From Flammeovirga agarivorans (GTDB lineage: Bacteria; Bacteroidota; Bacteroidia; Cytophagales; Flammeovirgaceae), in contig NZ_JABAIL010000002.1 in NCBI RefSeq assembly GCF_012641475.1, positions 1 through 64,000 on the forward strand: a DNA stretch of 64,000 nucleotides, given 5' to 3'. A program made the position numbers and the translations under genes. Below the pieces are notes generated by a model. That model was not told the DNA's origin and did not search any database. It was given only the letters and a program-made list of their open reading frames with translations. Positions 33,962 to 42,970 of this stretch are shown piece by piece. Position 1 is the stretch's first letter. Every line of letters begins with the position of its first letter.

Positions 33962-35255
33962 ATATAGCTTATTATCATTAATAGTTGCTGGGACTTTAAT
34001 AGGTGTCACCTACCCAACAAGGCTTCAACACCCTGAGTTATTTCTAATTGCAGAAGTTGTGGCTGTTGTTGTTGTGCTTTGGATTATTCGACTTTGGTTA
34101 TTTATCAATAAACCATTACAAGAGTTGAATAATGCACTTAGGTTATTGTCGAATAATGATTTTCAATCCCGATTATTACCAACTCCCCACCCTGTTGTCA
34201 ATAAACTAGTTTTTGTTTTTAACAAGATGATTGATAGGATTCACCTTGAAAGAGTTGAACAAAGAGAACAGAGTTATTTTCTAGATCATCTGATCAAAGC
34301 GACACCTCATGGTATCATTATCTTGGATTATGATGAAAAGATTATCCAAGTCAATCCAACGGGGTTAACTATGTTGGAAAAAGAAATGGAAGAGTTAGTT
34401 AACGCTAAACTAACTGAATCGGATAACCCACTTCTCTCCTCTTTAAGCAATTTACCTTTAAATGAACCCATAGAGCTACAACTTTCTGGTGGGCGTCGCT
34501 ATCGTTGTCAAAAATCTGCCTTTATTTTCAAGGGTTTTCAGCAACAATTTATCATCATTCAAGACCTTTATTTGGATGATATAAAGAAAGAGAAAAAAGC
34601 ATATAGTAAAGTCATTAGAATGATGAGCCATGAAGTCAATAACTCAGTGGGTGCCATCAATTCTTATGTTGACACCTTAAAACTATTTCAACCTTCAGAC
34701 CAAGAGCTTAAAGAAGATTATTTGGATGCTTTAGAGATCATCAAAGGTAGAAATAATTCCATGGCAACATTTATGAAGAACTTCGCATCTGTAGTAAAAG
34801 TACCTGACCCTCAATTAGAAGAAATTGACTTTTCAAAAGTCTGTAAAGATCTTATCCAATTATATCACTCTGACTTTACTTCACTCAAAATCAAGGTTGA
34901 AAACAATCTCCCCGAAAAGTTAAACGTTGTTGCTGATCCTAATCTTATTGAGCAATTATTGATTAATGTTCTGAAGAATGCCAAGGAAGCACTTATAGAA
35001 ACCGAAGACGAAAGAAAAATCGAAATTAGTTATAATAAAAGCTCCAAAACAATCAGCATTTGGAATTCTGGGCCTGAAATATCCGAAGAGGTAGAAGATA
35101 AACTTTTCACTCCTTTTTACAGTAGCAAAACAACTGGCCAAGGTATTGGATTAATGATTTGTAGAGATGTACTTGTAAAACATGGTTGGGACTTCAGATT
35201 ATTCACCAATGAAAGAAAGGGAGCTACTTTCGAAATAAAAATGGCTACTAAGTAA
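33948..35255 (+). CDS. Sensor histidine kinase of the efflux module
   Basis: This 435-residue kinase has two close membrane helices (about 7-22 and 31-52) with almost no periplasmic loop between them. A HAMP-like segment (about 55-105) and a PAS-like domain (about 108-205) follow. A HisKA domain has phospho-acceptor His228 in RMMSHEVNNSVG, and the HATPase domain shows the N-box NVLKNAKEAL and the G-box GQGIGLMIC. The tiny periplasmic loop suggests it senses membrane stress or a cytoplasmic signal through PAS rather than an external ligand. It overlaps the response-regulator gene by 14 bases and ends the module. Confidence 0.93.
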   Translation: MLKIEYSLLSLIVAGTLIGVTYPTRLQHPELFLIAEVVAVVVVLWIIRLWLFINKPLQELNNALRLLSNNDFQSRLLPTPHPVVNKLVFVFNKMIDRIHLERVEQREQSYFLDHLIKATPHGIIILDYDEKIIQVNPTGLTMLEKEMEELVNAKLTESDNPLLSSLSNLPLNEPIELQLSGGRRYRCQKSAFIFKGFQQQFIIIQDLYLDDIKKEKKAYSKVIRMMSHEVNNSVGAINSYVDTLKLFQPSDQELKEDYLDALEIIKGRNNSMATFMKNFASVVKVPDPQLEEIDFSKVCKDLIQLYHSDFTSLKIKVENNLPEKLNVVADPNLIEQLLINVLKNAKEALIETEDERKIEISYNKSSKTISIWNSGPEISEEVEDKLFTPFYSSKTTGQGIGLMICRDVLVKHGWDFRLFTNERKGATFEIKMATK

Positions 35256-35357
35256 TAACTCTAAAGTGAATCCCTTTTTGTAACGGATAATTTAAATGAA
35301 TTATCTTTCATTAAGGTTTACTATCGATTATCATCATTAAAAATTACAATTAAAATT

Positions 35358-35365
35358 TATATTTG
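35358..35365 (+). promoter_or_regulatory. Candidate -7 box of the nucleoside-type transporter gene
   Basis: TATATTTG is a full match to TAnnTTTG and lies 36 bases before the ATG at 35402. No clear -33 TTTG at the right distance was found. Confidence 0.45.
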
Positions 35366-35401
35366 TAGCCGATACGTTTTAATTCAATTTTCTAAAGCAG
35401 T

Positions 35402-36655
35402 ATGAATTTAAAAATACGCCTTACCATCATGAACTTTTTACAGTTCTTTATTTGGGGGGCTTGGTTGATTACCATTGGAGGTTATTGGTTTAAAACCATG
35501 CAATGGTCAGGAACAGAGTTTGGAGCAATTTTCTCTACGATGGGTATTGCTTCTATATTTATGCCTGCCCTTGCAGGAATTATTGCTGACCGTTATATAA
35601 GTGCAGAAAAGCTTCTAGGGATATTTCATGTTATCGGAGCAGGTATTCTTTGCTACCTTCCACAGATCGACAATCCCTCTACTTTCTTTGTTGTCATGTT
35701 ACTTAATATGATTTTCTACATGCCAACAATCTCATTGTCAATTACTGTTGCCTACTCGGCATTACAAAAAAACAACTTAGATATTGTAAAAGTATACCCA
35801 CCTATTCGAGTTTGGGGTACTGTAGGTTTTATTGTTGCAATGTGGGTGGTTAGTTTATTAAAAATTGAAACTTCACCAGCTCAATTCTATGTTGCAGCCT
35901 TGGCTTCAATATCACTTGGCCTTTATTCCTTTACATTACCTTCTTGTGGAGTAAATAAAGGAGGCTCATCAAAAACTTGGGTTGAAGCACTTGGATTTGA
36001 TGCATTTAAATTATTCAAACAAAAGAAGATGGCATTATTCTTCATCTTCTCTATGTTATTAGGAGCCTCATTACAGCTAACCAATGCTTATGGTGATATC
36101 TTCTTACATGAATTTGATACTAATCCTTTATTTAAAGACAGTATAGCAGTAAAATATCCTGCCATCATTATGTCGATCTCACAGGTATCTGAAACACTAT
36201 TTATTTTAGCTATTCCATTCTTCTTAAAGCGTTTTGGTATTAAGAATGTTATGCTAATGAGTATGTTTGCTTGGGTATTGAGATTTGGATTATTAGGTAT
36301 CGGTGACCCTGGTTCAGGGTTAGTTTGGATCATTATCTCATGTATTGTCTATGGTATGGCATTTGATTTCTTTAATATCTCAGGTTCATTATATGTTGAA
36401 TCTCAGACAGATGAAAAGATCAGAGCGTCAGGACAAGGCTTATTTATGATGATGACCAATGGATTTGGAGCAGTATTAGGTAGTTCTGTATCTGGTGTAA
36501 TGATTGATCAGTTCTTTACTGATACAGAGGGATTAAGAGATTGGCCAAATATCTGGTTTGCCTTTGCAGCCTATTCATTGGTAGTTGCAATTCTTTTTGC
36601 TGTGTTGTTTAAACACAAGCACAATCCAAAAGACATTGAAAGTTTTAGTCATTAG
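35402..36655 (+). CDS. MFS transporter of the NupG/XapB nucleoside:H+ symporter family
   Basis: This 417-residue, 12-helix membrane protein is very similar in its first 80 residues to E. coli NupG (MNLKIRLTIMNFLQFFIWGA, then GIASIFMPALAGIIADR). It also shows the family features FIWGAWL in helix 1 and TMGIASIFMP. NupG-type proteins import nucleosides with protons. The substrate here is inferred from family only. The gene is alone, with its own -7 box and a strong terminator downstream. Confidence 0.88.
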   Translation: MNLKIRLTIMNFLQFFIWGAWLITIGGYWFKTMQWSGTEFGAIFSTMGIASIFMPALAGIIADRYISAEKLLGIFHVIGAGILCYLPQIDNPSTFFVVMLLNMIFYMPTISLSITVAYSALQKNNLDIVKVYPPIRVWGTVGFIVAMWVVSLLKIETSPAQFYVAALASISLGLYSFTLPSCGVNKGGSSKTWVEALGFDAFKLFKQKKMALFFIFSMLLGASLQLTNAYGDIFLHEFDTNPLFKDSIAVKYPAIIMSISQVSETLFILAIPFFLKRFGIKNVMLMSMFAWVLRFGLLGIGDPGSGLVWIIISCIVYGMAFDFFNISGSLYVESQTDEKIRASGQGLFMMMTNGFGAVLGSSVSGVMIDQFFTDTEGLRDWPNIWFAFAAYSLVVAILFAVLFKHKHNPKDIESFSH

Positions 36656-36674
36656 ACTTTTAGAACATAAAATT

Positions 36675-36711
36675 AAAAAGGTCAACTTGAGTAATTCACG
36701 TTGACCTTTTT
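36675..36711. terminator. Terminator after the MFS transporter gene
   Basis: A 12-bp stem, AAAAAGGTCAAC (36675-36686) with GTTGACCTTTTT (36700-36711), has a 13-base loop. It ends the transporter transcript. Confidence 0.85.
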
Positions 36712-36775
36712 GTTATAATAATCATGCATAGTTAATTTTATACAATTGATATTTAACACTATTACTTAGCAAAAA

Positions 36776-37507
36776 ATGAAAAACATAATCCGCCTAGTAT
36801 TCATCTCATTACTTATATCTTCTTGCCAACAAGTAAAAGAATTACCTAAAGAGTTTATTAATGAGGATTTAGAATTACATCAATTATCAGAGCATGTTTG
36901 GCAACATATCTCCTTCTTAAATACGGAAGAATGGGGAAAGGTTCCTTGTAATGGTATGGTTGTGATAGATGATGGAGAAGCAATTATCATTGATACACCC
37001 ACCGATGAGAAAAGTACTCAACTACTTTACAATTGGTTAACGGAAAATGATATCACAATAAAAGGTGCGGTACCTACCCACTTCCATATTGATTGCCTTG
37101 GTGGACTAAACTACCTTCATAGTAAAAATGTACCATCTTATGCATCAAATTCTACTATTCAACTTGCTAAAGAAAATGGTTTTGAAGCCCCACAAAATGG
37201 TTTTACAGATACTTTAACACTACAAGTTGATGATCACCCTGTCATTCTAAAATTTGAAGGTAGTGGACATACAAAAGACAATATCGTTGCTTATGTCCCT
37301 AATGATAAAGTTTTGTTTGGAGGCTGTATAGTAAAAGGTAAAGGATGGTCTAAAGGCAATCTTGCTGACGCAGACACTCTATCATGGGCCAATTCGATTC
37401 AAAATATTAAGTCAGACTTTAATGCAATTGAAATTGTGATACCTGGTCATGGAAAAGTAGGCAATACTGAATTACTCGATTATACATTTGATCTTTTTAA
37501 GCAATAA
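36776..37507 (+). CDS. Subclass B1 metallo-beta-lactamase, predicted lipoprotein
   Basis: This 243-residue protein has a lipoprotein signal (hydrophobic start, lipobox LISSC, Cys17) and an MBL fold with every B1 zinc ligand. His102, His104 and Asp106 are in THFHIDCLGG, His165 in GSGHTKDN, Cys184 in FGGCIVK and His225 in IPGHG. The order and spacing correspond to BBL positions 116, 118, 120, 196, 221 and 263. The C-terminal half (GGCIVKGKGWSKGNLADADT, then GNTELLDYTFD) closely resembles CcrA/NDM-type enzymes. It should hydrolyse beta-lactams, including carbapenems, anchored in the periplasm. It is not on a visible mobile element and matches neighbouring AT content, so it looks intrinsic. Confidence 0.92.
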   Translation: MKNIIRLVFISLLISSCQQVKELPKEFINEDLELHQLSEHVWQHISFLNTEEWGKVPCNGMVVIDDGEAIIIDTPTDEKSTQLLYNWLTENDITIKGAVPTHFHIDCLGGLNYLHSKNVPSYASNSTIQLAKENGFEAPQNGFTDTLTLQVDDHPVILKFEGSGHTKDNIVAYVPNDKVLFGGCIVKGKGWSKGNLADADTLSWANSIQNIKSDFNAIEIVIPGHGKVGNTELLDYTFDLFKQ

Positions 37508-37510
37508 ATA

Positions 37511-37981
37511 TCACATCTGACCTAATAACACACCTACTGATAAGACTATGCAACCTCCTATGACAATTTGTATCACAGACTGTTTTATTGAAGCTTGTAG
37601 GTAATTTTTTCTAAGCCAAACGATTACTGATAGTTCAATTAATACAATGATGAGGGCAATAACTAGGGCTTCGCTAAAATCTTTAAATAGGAACGGAATT
37701 GTATGCCCTAATCCTCCAGTTGCGGTCATAGCTCCTGTAATTAAACCTCTTTTTAAAGGGTTTCCTCTGCCAGAAATATTACCATCATCTGATAAATATT
37801 CTGAGAAGGTCATGCTAATACCTGCTCCAATAGATGTTGCCAACCCGACAATAAAAGTATTCCATGAATTATGGGTTGAGAATGCCGTAGCAAAAATAGG
37901 TGCTAATGATGAAATAGTCCCATCAGTTAAGCCTGCTAATGCAGGTTGTATTCTTTGTAAGATAACCTCTTTTCTATTCAT
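37511..37981 (-). CDS. VIT-domain iron transporter homologue (MbfA C-terminal domain only)
   Basis: This 156-residue membrane protein matches the C-terminal half of MbfA-type rubrerythrin-VIT proteins: ILQRIQPALAGLTDGTISSL, ATAFSTHNSW, SIGAGISMTFSEYLSDDG, RGNPLKRGLITGAM, GGLGHTIPFL. MbfA exports iron. The VIT fold (as in yeast Ccc1) moves Fe2+/Mn2+. The N-terminal ferritin-like domain is missing here, and no separate ferritin gene is adjacent. Hydrophobicity suggests four or five helices. It is convergent with the metallo-beta-lactamase gene, with only 3 bases between stops. Confidence 0.82.
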   Translation of the reverse strand: MNRKEVILQRIQPALAGLTDGTISSLAPIFATAFSTHNSWNTFIVGLATSIGAGISMTFSEYLSDDGNISGRGNPLKRGLITGAMTATGGLGHTIPFLFKDFSEALVIALIIVLIELSVIVWLRKNYLQASIKQSVIQIVIGGCIVLSVGVLLGQM

Positions 37982-38153
37982 AGTCCAATGTTTAAAGTAG
38001 TTTCATTTATTCAACAATTATTCTGTAACTGTTAAATACTCTTACTTATTAAAAACGATAGAAAAAGGTCCCTGTTAAGTTTATTTGTTGTTATTTAAGT
38101 ACGGTTAGAATAATTAGTATCTCTAAAAAAAGCTGATTATTTTATATAAAAAA

Positions 38154-38195
38154 AAAGGCACTTTCACTGATATAAAAATCAATGAAAGTGCCTTT
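38154..38195 (-). terminator. Terminator of the minus-strand gene at 38223
   Basis: An 18-bp stem, AAAGGCACTTTCACTGAT (38154-38171) with ATCAATGAAAGTGCCTTT (38178-38195), has one wobble pair. On the minus strand it is followed by a long T-run. Confidence 0.85.
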
Positions 38196-38222
38196 AAAAT
38201 TAAAGTTTAAGTACAGACTAGA

Positions 38223-38726
38223 CTATGCCGCTTCTTCTTCAGTATGTGCTTCCCTTTTTATCCATTTCATAATATCTTTTAGATCTGCGATATTAATGTT
38301 GGCATTAGGAAAAGCATTAAAAGCTTCACCGTCTTTGGGTGCAATCATTAAATAATAACCTTTATTAGAGTCTTTATTTAGCTCTAACCTTGTGGTATTC
38401 CTTACGATACCAAATTTACGAATCTCGTAAAAATGAAACTCTTGCTTTTTGTCAACAAACATGCTTTTGTGATGCAGAGACAACATTTCATCTCCAACAG
38501 AAAGAACAGTAGTACCGTTTACCTTTTTAATAAAGTTGATAAAATTAACGATACATGATAAGCCGCTTACCATCAGGAGTAAAGACATCGTTAGTTGATA
38601 AGAAAGTATCCCATCATTGTTGAGGTAATAAAATGATAGTCCTAAAAAAATGATTGCTGATAGAGTAGAGAAAACACCATACTTTTTATAGCCATTCTCT
38701 CCCCATTTAATAGTGATTGATTTCAT
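38223..38726 (-). CDS. Hypothetical membrane protein with two helices and a cytoplasmic beta domain
   Basis: This 167-residue protein has two adjacent membrane helices (about 18-36 and 43-64) followed by a soluble region of short strands (TTVLSVGDEMLSLHHKSMFV, FYEIRKFGIVRNTTRLELN) and a final helix (IADLKDIMKWIKRE). The arrangement resembles bacterial PH-like domain proteins attached to two helices, but I do not recognise a specific family. It is transcribed alone and ends at a strong terminator. Confidence 0.65.
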   Translation of the reverse strand: MKSITIKWGENGYKKYGVFSTLSAIIFLGLSFYYLNNDGILSYQLTMSLLLMVSGLSCIVNFINFIKKVNGTTVLSVGDEMLSLHHKSMFVDKKQEFHFYEIRKFGIVRNTTRLELNKDSNKGYYLMIAPKDGEAFNAFPNANINIADLKDIMKWIKREAHTEEEAA

Positions 38727-38833
38727 AGTAATATAGATAATTTAATGAAGTTGAAGTAGGCCATTGTTGGTAAAAAATCGAATGCGAAATGATTTCTGAC
38801 CTACTTCAGTTTAGTAATATAATATGTTGGAAT

Positions 38834-39916
38834 TTACCAAGCCTCGATCAAATCGATAAGCTGGAAATATAGTTCTTTGGAGTGGGTAGGGAAATTGGCA
38901 ACTCTAACTTGAGTAGCCTTGTTTGGGCCATATCCAGAGCTGACAACAAGCCCTTGCTCTTCTAGATATTCCATTAAATCTTTTGCAGATCTATTCTCTT
39001 TTACATCAATAACTATTACAGTTTTTGAACGTAATCTTTCTTCTTTTACTGCAAAATCAAGGTCTTTATGTGCAGACACTGCTGCATATAACATCCCTGC
39101 CTTATATTCTGTTTCACTTCTTACGATTTTCATTTCTCGTCGAAGAAGATCTTCACTTACTTTTCCTAATAAATAAATACCAAGAGCGTTTGGTGTAGCT
39201 GGAGTCATGCTTTTCTCCGCATTTTTTAATAACGTGAAAATGTCGTGATATCCACCTAAATGTCTACCATTTGCTTTCACAGCCTTTGCTCTTTCTACAC
39301 ATTTATCATTAAAGATCCATACTCCTAAACCTGCTGGCATACCCATACCCTTTTGTACTGAGAAGTATAAAGAATCTACTTTAGTAAGATCAACATCTAC
39401 ATACGGAATCGATGAAACTGCATCTATAGCAATCAATTTATCCGGGTTTGCCTCTCTAATGTTGTAAATATCTTCCACAGGAAACTGAACTCCTGTAGAT
39501 GTTTCATTTTGAGTAATGGCAATAAAATCAGAATCTGCATCAATTGCATAATCTTCTTGTGAAAACCCCTGTCCTAATGGTTTTTCAACCTTTTGAGTTT
39601 CTAATCCCCAATCTTCTGCAAAAGCATGAAATCTTTGAGAAAAAGAACCATTTACAAAATGTGTACTTTTCTTAGAAATACAGTTTTGAGCCAATCTTTC
39701 CCATACTTCTGTTGCTGATCCTGTAAAAACGATATGGTAATCTTTAGGAACATTCAACATTTCTCTTACTTGAGAAATGGTAAAAGCAAACATGTCTTGA
39801 AAACCTTTGCTTCTATGAGAAATTACAGCAACATTCTCTTTGAGTGCTTGCTGTATATGGCCTTCTACTGTGAAGTACAACTCACTAGGACCTGCAGTTA
39901 GATGAAATTTTTTCAT
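38834..39916 (-). CDS. Class V aminotransferase, SerC-like
   Basis: This 360-residue PLP enzyme starts at ATG 39916 (KKFHLTAGPSELYFTVEGHI). The longer frame from 39952 would overlap the previous gene and adds no conserved residue. It has the class V fold with TGSATEVWE, AITQNETSTGVQ, AIDAVSSIP and the PLP lysine Lys189 in YFSVQKGMG. The TAGPSELY start and overall length fit the phosphoserine aminotransferase branch, but the sequence is divergent, and a related small-molecule aminotransferase is also possible. It follows a family 9 glycosyltransferase gene by 26 bases. Confidence 0.78.
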   Translation of the reverse strand: MKKFHLTAGPSELYFTVEGHIQQALKENVAVISHRSKGFQDMFAFTISQVREMLNVPKDYHIVFTGSATEVWERLAQNCISKKSTHFVNGSFSQRFHAFAEDWGLETQKVEKPLGQGFSQEDYAIDADSDFIAITQNETSTGVQFPVEDIYNIREANPDKLIAIDAVSSIPYVDVDLTKVDSLYFSVQKGMGMPAGLGVWIFNDKCVERAKAVKANGRHLGGYHDIFTLLKNAEKSMTPATPNALGIYLLGKVSEDLLRREMKIVRSETEYKAGMLYAAVSAHKDLDFAVKEERLRSKTVIVIDVKENRSAKDLMEYLEEQGLVVSSGYGPNKATQVRVANFPTHSKELYFQLIDLIEAW

Positions 39917-39942
39917 AAAAAGTTTATTGTTAGTATATCTTG

Positions 39943-40938
39943 CTACTTCCAATCATCGAGAAGCATAAGATCCGTATTGATATCCATAGAACACTTAAAG
40001 TGCTTTTTGGGACATTTCTTATGACCGTGAATACCACAAGGCCTACATTCTAGTTTCTCTTCAACTTCAACAATTTTAGAGTTAGAAGAAAGTGGACCAA
40101 AACCAAACTCAGGAACAGTTGAACAAAAAATTGCTGTTACCGGAGCATTCATTGCACTAGCCATATGTTGAGGCGCAGAATCATTTACATAATTCATCAG
40201 TGCTGATTTCATTAATGCTGCCGATTGCAAAAATGATAACCTACCTGCCCAATTACATAAATTTCCTCTTTCGACTTTTTCTGCAATCTCGTCGCACAAG
40301 TCGTGATCACCAGGGCCTCCTATCATAATAACGGAAAGTTCTTCCGGTATCTTATTAATAAGTTCAACCCATTTATCTTTATGGAACTGTTTTGTATACC
40401 AAACAGAAGATGGTGCAATAGTTACATAAGGTTTATCAAATGATCCTTTCTCATAGTCTATTTCTCTTGGATATAATTTAGGACCAACAAATTCTTGATC
40501 CGTAATATCCTCAATCAAAGACAAGTATCTACTTACCTCATGAGCATCTCTTTCTCTACTTTTCCCTACAATATGAGGCTTTTTTATGGTAAAAAACATA
40601 CTTAAGGGATTTTTATCAAACCCAGCAGTAGATTTTGCCCCAGAAATAAAGGTCATCAGCCCTGTAGAAAGGAATCTTTGAAGATTAATTACTCTATCGT
40701 ATCTACGTCTTCTTATCTCCATAGATACTTGTAATAAGTTCTTGTTCTTGTCCTTCTTTTTATTCCAAATGATAACTTCGTTAATATGAGGATTGTTTCT
40801 TAGTAATCCTTCATTTCCGTTTCTAACAACAAAATCAATTTGTGCCTCTGGATAAAACTTAATCAACTTCTCTACTACACTTGTTGCCATGATCACATCG
40901 CCAATAAATGCAGTCTGTATAACCAAAAACTTATTCAT
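39943..40938 (-). CDS. Glycosyltransferase family 9 (heptosyltransferase-like)
   Basis: This 331-residue protein starts at ATG 40938 with the family signature FLVIQTAFIGDVIMAT (a longer frame from 40977 adds 13 non-conserved residues). It also shows DRVINLQRFLSTGLM, GFDKNP, TIAPSSVWYTKQFHKDKW, VIMIGGPGD and NDSAPQHMASAM, the two Rossmann halves of GT9 enzymes such as WaaF/WaaC. A CRPCGIHGHKKCPKKHFKC stretch near the end is cysteine-rich, common in Bacteroidota members. It is expected to add a heptose or related sugar to the LPS core or another glycan. The aminotransferase gene follows on the same strand. Confidence 0.87.
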   Translation of the reverse strand: MNKFLVIQTAFIGDVIMATSVVEKLIKFYPEAQIDFVVRNGNEGLLRNNPHINEVIIWNKKKDKNKNLLQVSMEIRRRRYDRVINLQRFLSTGLMTFISGAKSTAGFDKNPLSMFFTIKKPHIVGKSRERDAHEVSRYLSLIEDITDQEFVGPKLYPREIDYEKGSFDKPYVTIAPSSVWYTKQFHKDKWVELINKIPEELSVIMIGGPGDHDLCDEIAEKVERGNLCNWAGRLSFLQSAALMKSALMNYVNDSAPQHMASAMNAPVTAIFCSTVPEFGFGPLSSNSKIVEVEEKLECRPCGIHGHKKCPKKHFKCSMDINTDLMLLDDWK

Positions 40939-41104
40939 GGTGCTAAATTCTAATAAGATTCTGTAAATTCCAATCAATTTAATGGCAAAAATAAAACCTA
41001 AATTAAACGTAAAATCACCCTTTTATTATACAATGTGATTGTTGATATAATTTTTCCTATCTTCATCTTATTGTAGTACAATTTACATCGTCTTTCGTCC
41101 TCCT

Positions 41105-42430
41105 ATGAAGACTTTCGAAGAATTTAAATCCTATTTTGTAGAAAATATTAAACCTCAGCTAGAAGTACTTGAGAAAAAGAGGTATGCCATGCACAACAAA
41201 AGATTGCAATTTGGCGGTCTCACTTTTCTCCTAATCTTTATTGCTTGGATTTTAGTATATCTCGATCAAGTAAACATGTATGGGCTCTATTTTATGTGTT
41301 TATTTGCTCCCTATGCCTCTCATGTCTATTTCCAAAATAACTTTCATGACAGTAGTATCGAAATAGAATATAAAGAGCTGGTAGTACGAGAGATGATGCG
41401 GTTCATGGATAGTACACTAAAATATGACCCAACTGGCTTTATTCCTTTAGAAGACTGGATAGCAAGTGGTGTTCATCCTTTAATTCCTGACAAATATATT
41501 GGGGATGACTTAATCACTGGATCAATTGAAGGAGTCAATGTAACCATATCAGAAGTTGAAGTTGGAGTGGAATTACCTCCTAAAAAAAGCTTTTTTGATA
41601 AAAAGAAAGAAAATCCAACACCTAAATACAATACATACTTCCATGGCTTCTTTATGATTTTCGAACTAGAGGATCCCCCAGCATGCGATGTATTTATTTT
41701 CCAAGACGATATCCAAAAGCAATGGAGCCAATTAGGCCGTCTTATTGAAGAAAAAGATGAACGATATGGCACATATGTTCCGATTCGGGATATCAAGTTC
41801 CGTAAACACTTTAAGGTATATGCTGAAAATAGAGCATTGGCTGAAAAAACGCTAAGGGATGATTTTATTCAAAAATTGGCAAAAATTGGCAAACACTTCA
41901 ACGCAAAAGTGGATTGTGTCATCCGTAAGGAAAAGATGTATGTTTTCTTAGACATGCGTAAAGAGATTTTTAAGGTAGATACTACTCATTCACTTACTAG
42001 GCCATTTATTTTAAAATCACTCTACAAAGATATGGCTACGATTGTTACTGTGGCTCATTCGTTAAACGACCCTATACCTGAAGAAACGGATAATGTAAGC
42101 AGTACCATCGACAACAACTTTGGTTCTGCCACTAATAATAACATGCAGGATGAAGAACTAGATTTTTCAGCACCCGTAGACGAAGATTCATTTGATGATA
42201 TTCCTGAACCTGATGCACCAGCAACTAATTTTGAAGATTTTGATGATGAATTAGGCGATGATGTAGAAAGAAGTGACAACGATTTATTTGGCTTTGATTC
42301 TCAAGATGAGATGGCTGCCGACGATAGTGAATTGTACGGCATGAACCAAGATGAACTAGATAATTCTAAGTTTGTACAGGGTTTTAACTTCGACGATGAG
42401 GATTATTATGACGATGACAAAAAAGATTAG
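41105..42430 (+). CDS. DUF3137 family membrane protein with acidic tail
   Basis: This 441-residue protein has an N-terminal helix, two membrane helices (about 37-53 and 58-75) and a soluble DUF3137 region (about 120-320: HGFFMIFELEDPP, KFRKHFKVYAENRALAEKTL, EKMYVFLDMRKEIFKV). The last 110 residues (from about 333) are very rich in Asp, Glu and Asn and look disordered. Function of the family is unknown; in other genomes it often neighbours LemA-type genes, which are absent here. The gene stands between divergent GT9 and rbfA. Confidence 0.78.
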   Translation: MKTFEEFKSYFVENIKPQLEVLEKKRYAMHNKRLQFGGLTFLLIFIAWILVYLDQVNMYGLYFMCLFAPYASHVYFQNNFHDSSIEIEYKELVVREMMRFMDSTLKYDPTGFIPLEDWIASGVHPLIPDKYIGDDLITGSIEGVNVTISEVEVGVELPPKKSFFDKKKENPTPKYNTYFHGFFMIFELEDPPACDVFIFQDDIQKQWSQLGRLIEEKDERYGTYVPIRDIKFRKHFKVYAENRALAEKTLRDDFIQKLAKIGKHFNAKVDCVIRKEKMYVFLDMRKEIFKVDTTHSLTRPFILKSLYKDMATIVTVAHSLNDPIPEETDNVSSTIDNNFGSATNNNMQDEELDFSAPVDEDSFDDIPEPDAPATNFEDFDDELGDDVERSDNDLFGFDSQDEMAADDSELYGMNQDELDNSKFVQGFNFDDEDYYDDDKKD

Positions 42431-42536
42431 ACCATATTTGGCTACGATTGTCATTTTTTTTCCGAATTTTGTACTTTCTAACTCAATTGCCCTTAGCAAT
42501 TGATAGAATACTAATTAAGATATATATCAGTTATTT

Positions 42537-42932
42537 ATGGATAGCAAAAGACAACATAAATTTTCTCGTCTGATTCAAAAGGATTTGGGCGAAATCTTTC
42601 AACAAAACTCTGTAGCTATGTTCGGTGGAACATTTATTACAGTAACTCATGTTGAAATTTCTCCAGATCTAGGTCTAGCAAAAGTTTACCTTAGCTTTTT
42701 ATTAGAAAAAAATCCTGAAGAAAAGGTAAAAGAAATTGATGTTCAGAACAAAACCATAAGAAAGATACTAGCTCAAAGAATTCGTCACCAAGCACGTATT
42801 ATTCCAGAGTTACGTTTCTATTATGACAATACTGCTGAAGAAGCTGAAAAGATTGAAGATCTATTCAAAGACCTTGATATCCCTGAAGATAAAAAAGGTG
42901 AAGATGAAGATGATGATATCTACACAAGATAA
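42537..42932 (+). CDS. rbfA: Ribosome-binding factor A
   Basis: This 131-residue protein of the RbfA family has a KH-like fold. It begins RQHKFSRLIQKDLGEIFQ and continues TVTHVEISPDLGLAKVYLSF, RQRIRHQARIIPELRFYYD-like and a C-terminal acidic tail (EDKKGEDEDDD). RbfA binds the 30S subunit and helps 16S rRNA 5'-end maturation, especially in the cold. The following membrane-protein gene begins 39 bases after its stop and may be co-transcribed. Confidence 0.95.
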   Translation: MDSKRQHKFSRLIQKDLGEIFQQNSVAMFGGTFITVTHVEISPDLGLAKVYLSFLLEKNPEEKVKEIDVQNKTIRKILAQRIRHQARIIPELRFYYDNTAEEAEKIEDLFKDLDIPEDKKGEDEDDDIYTR

Positions 42933-42970
42933 TTTCTAAACAGCAAACCAAAATACACTTTTAAGCCCTT

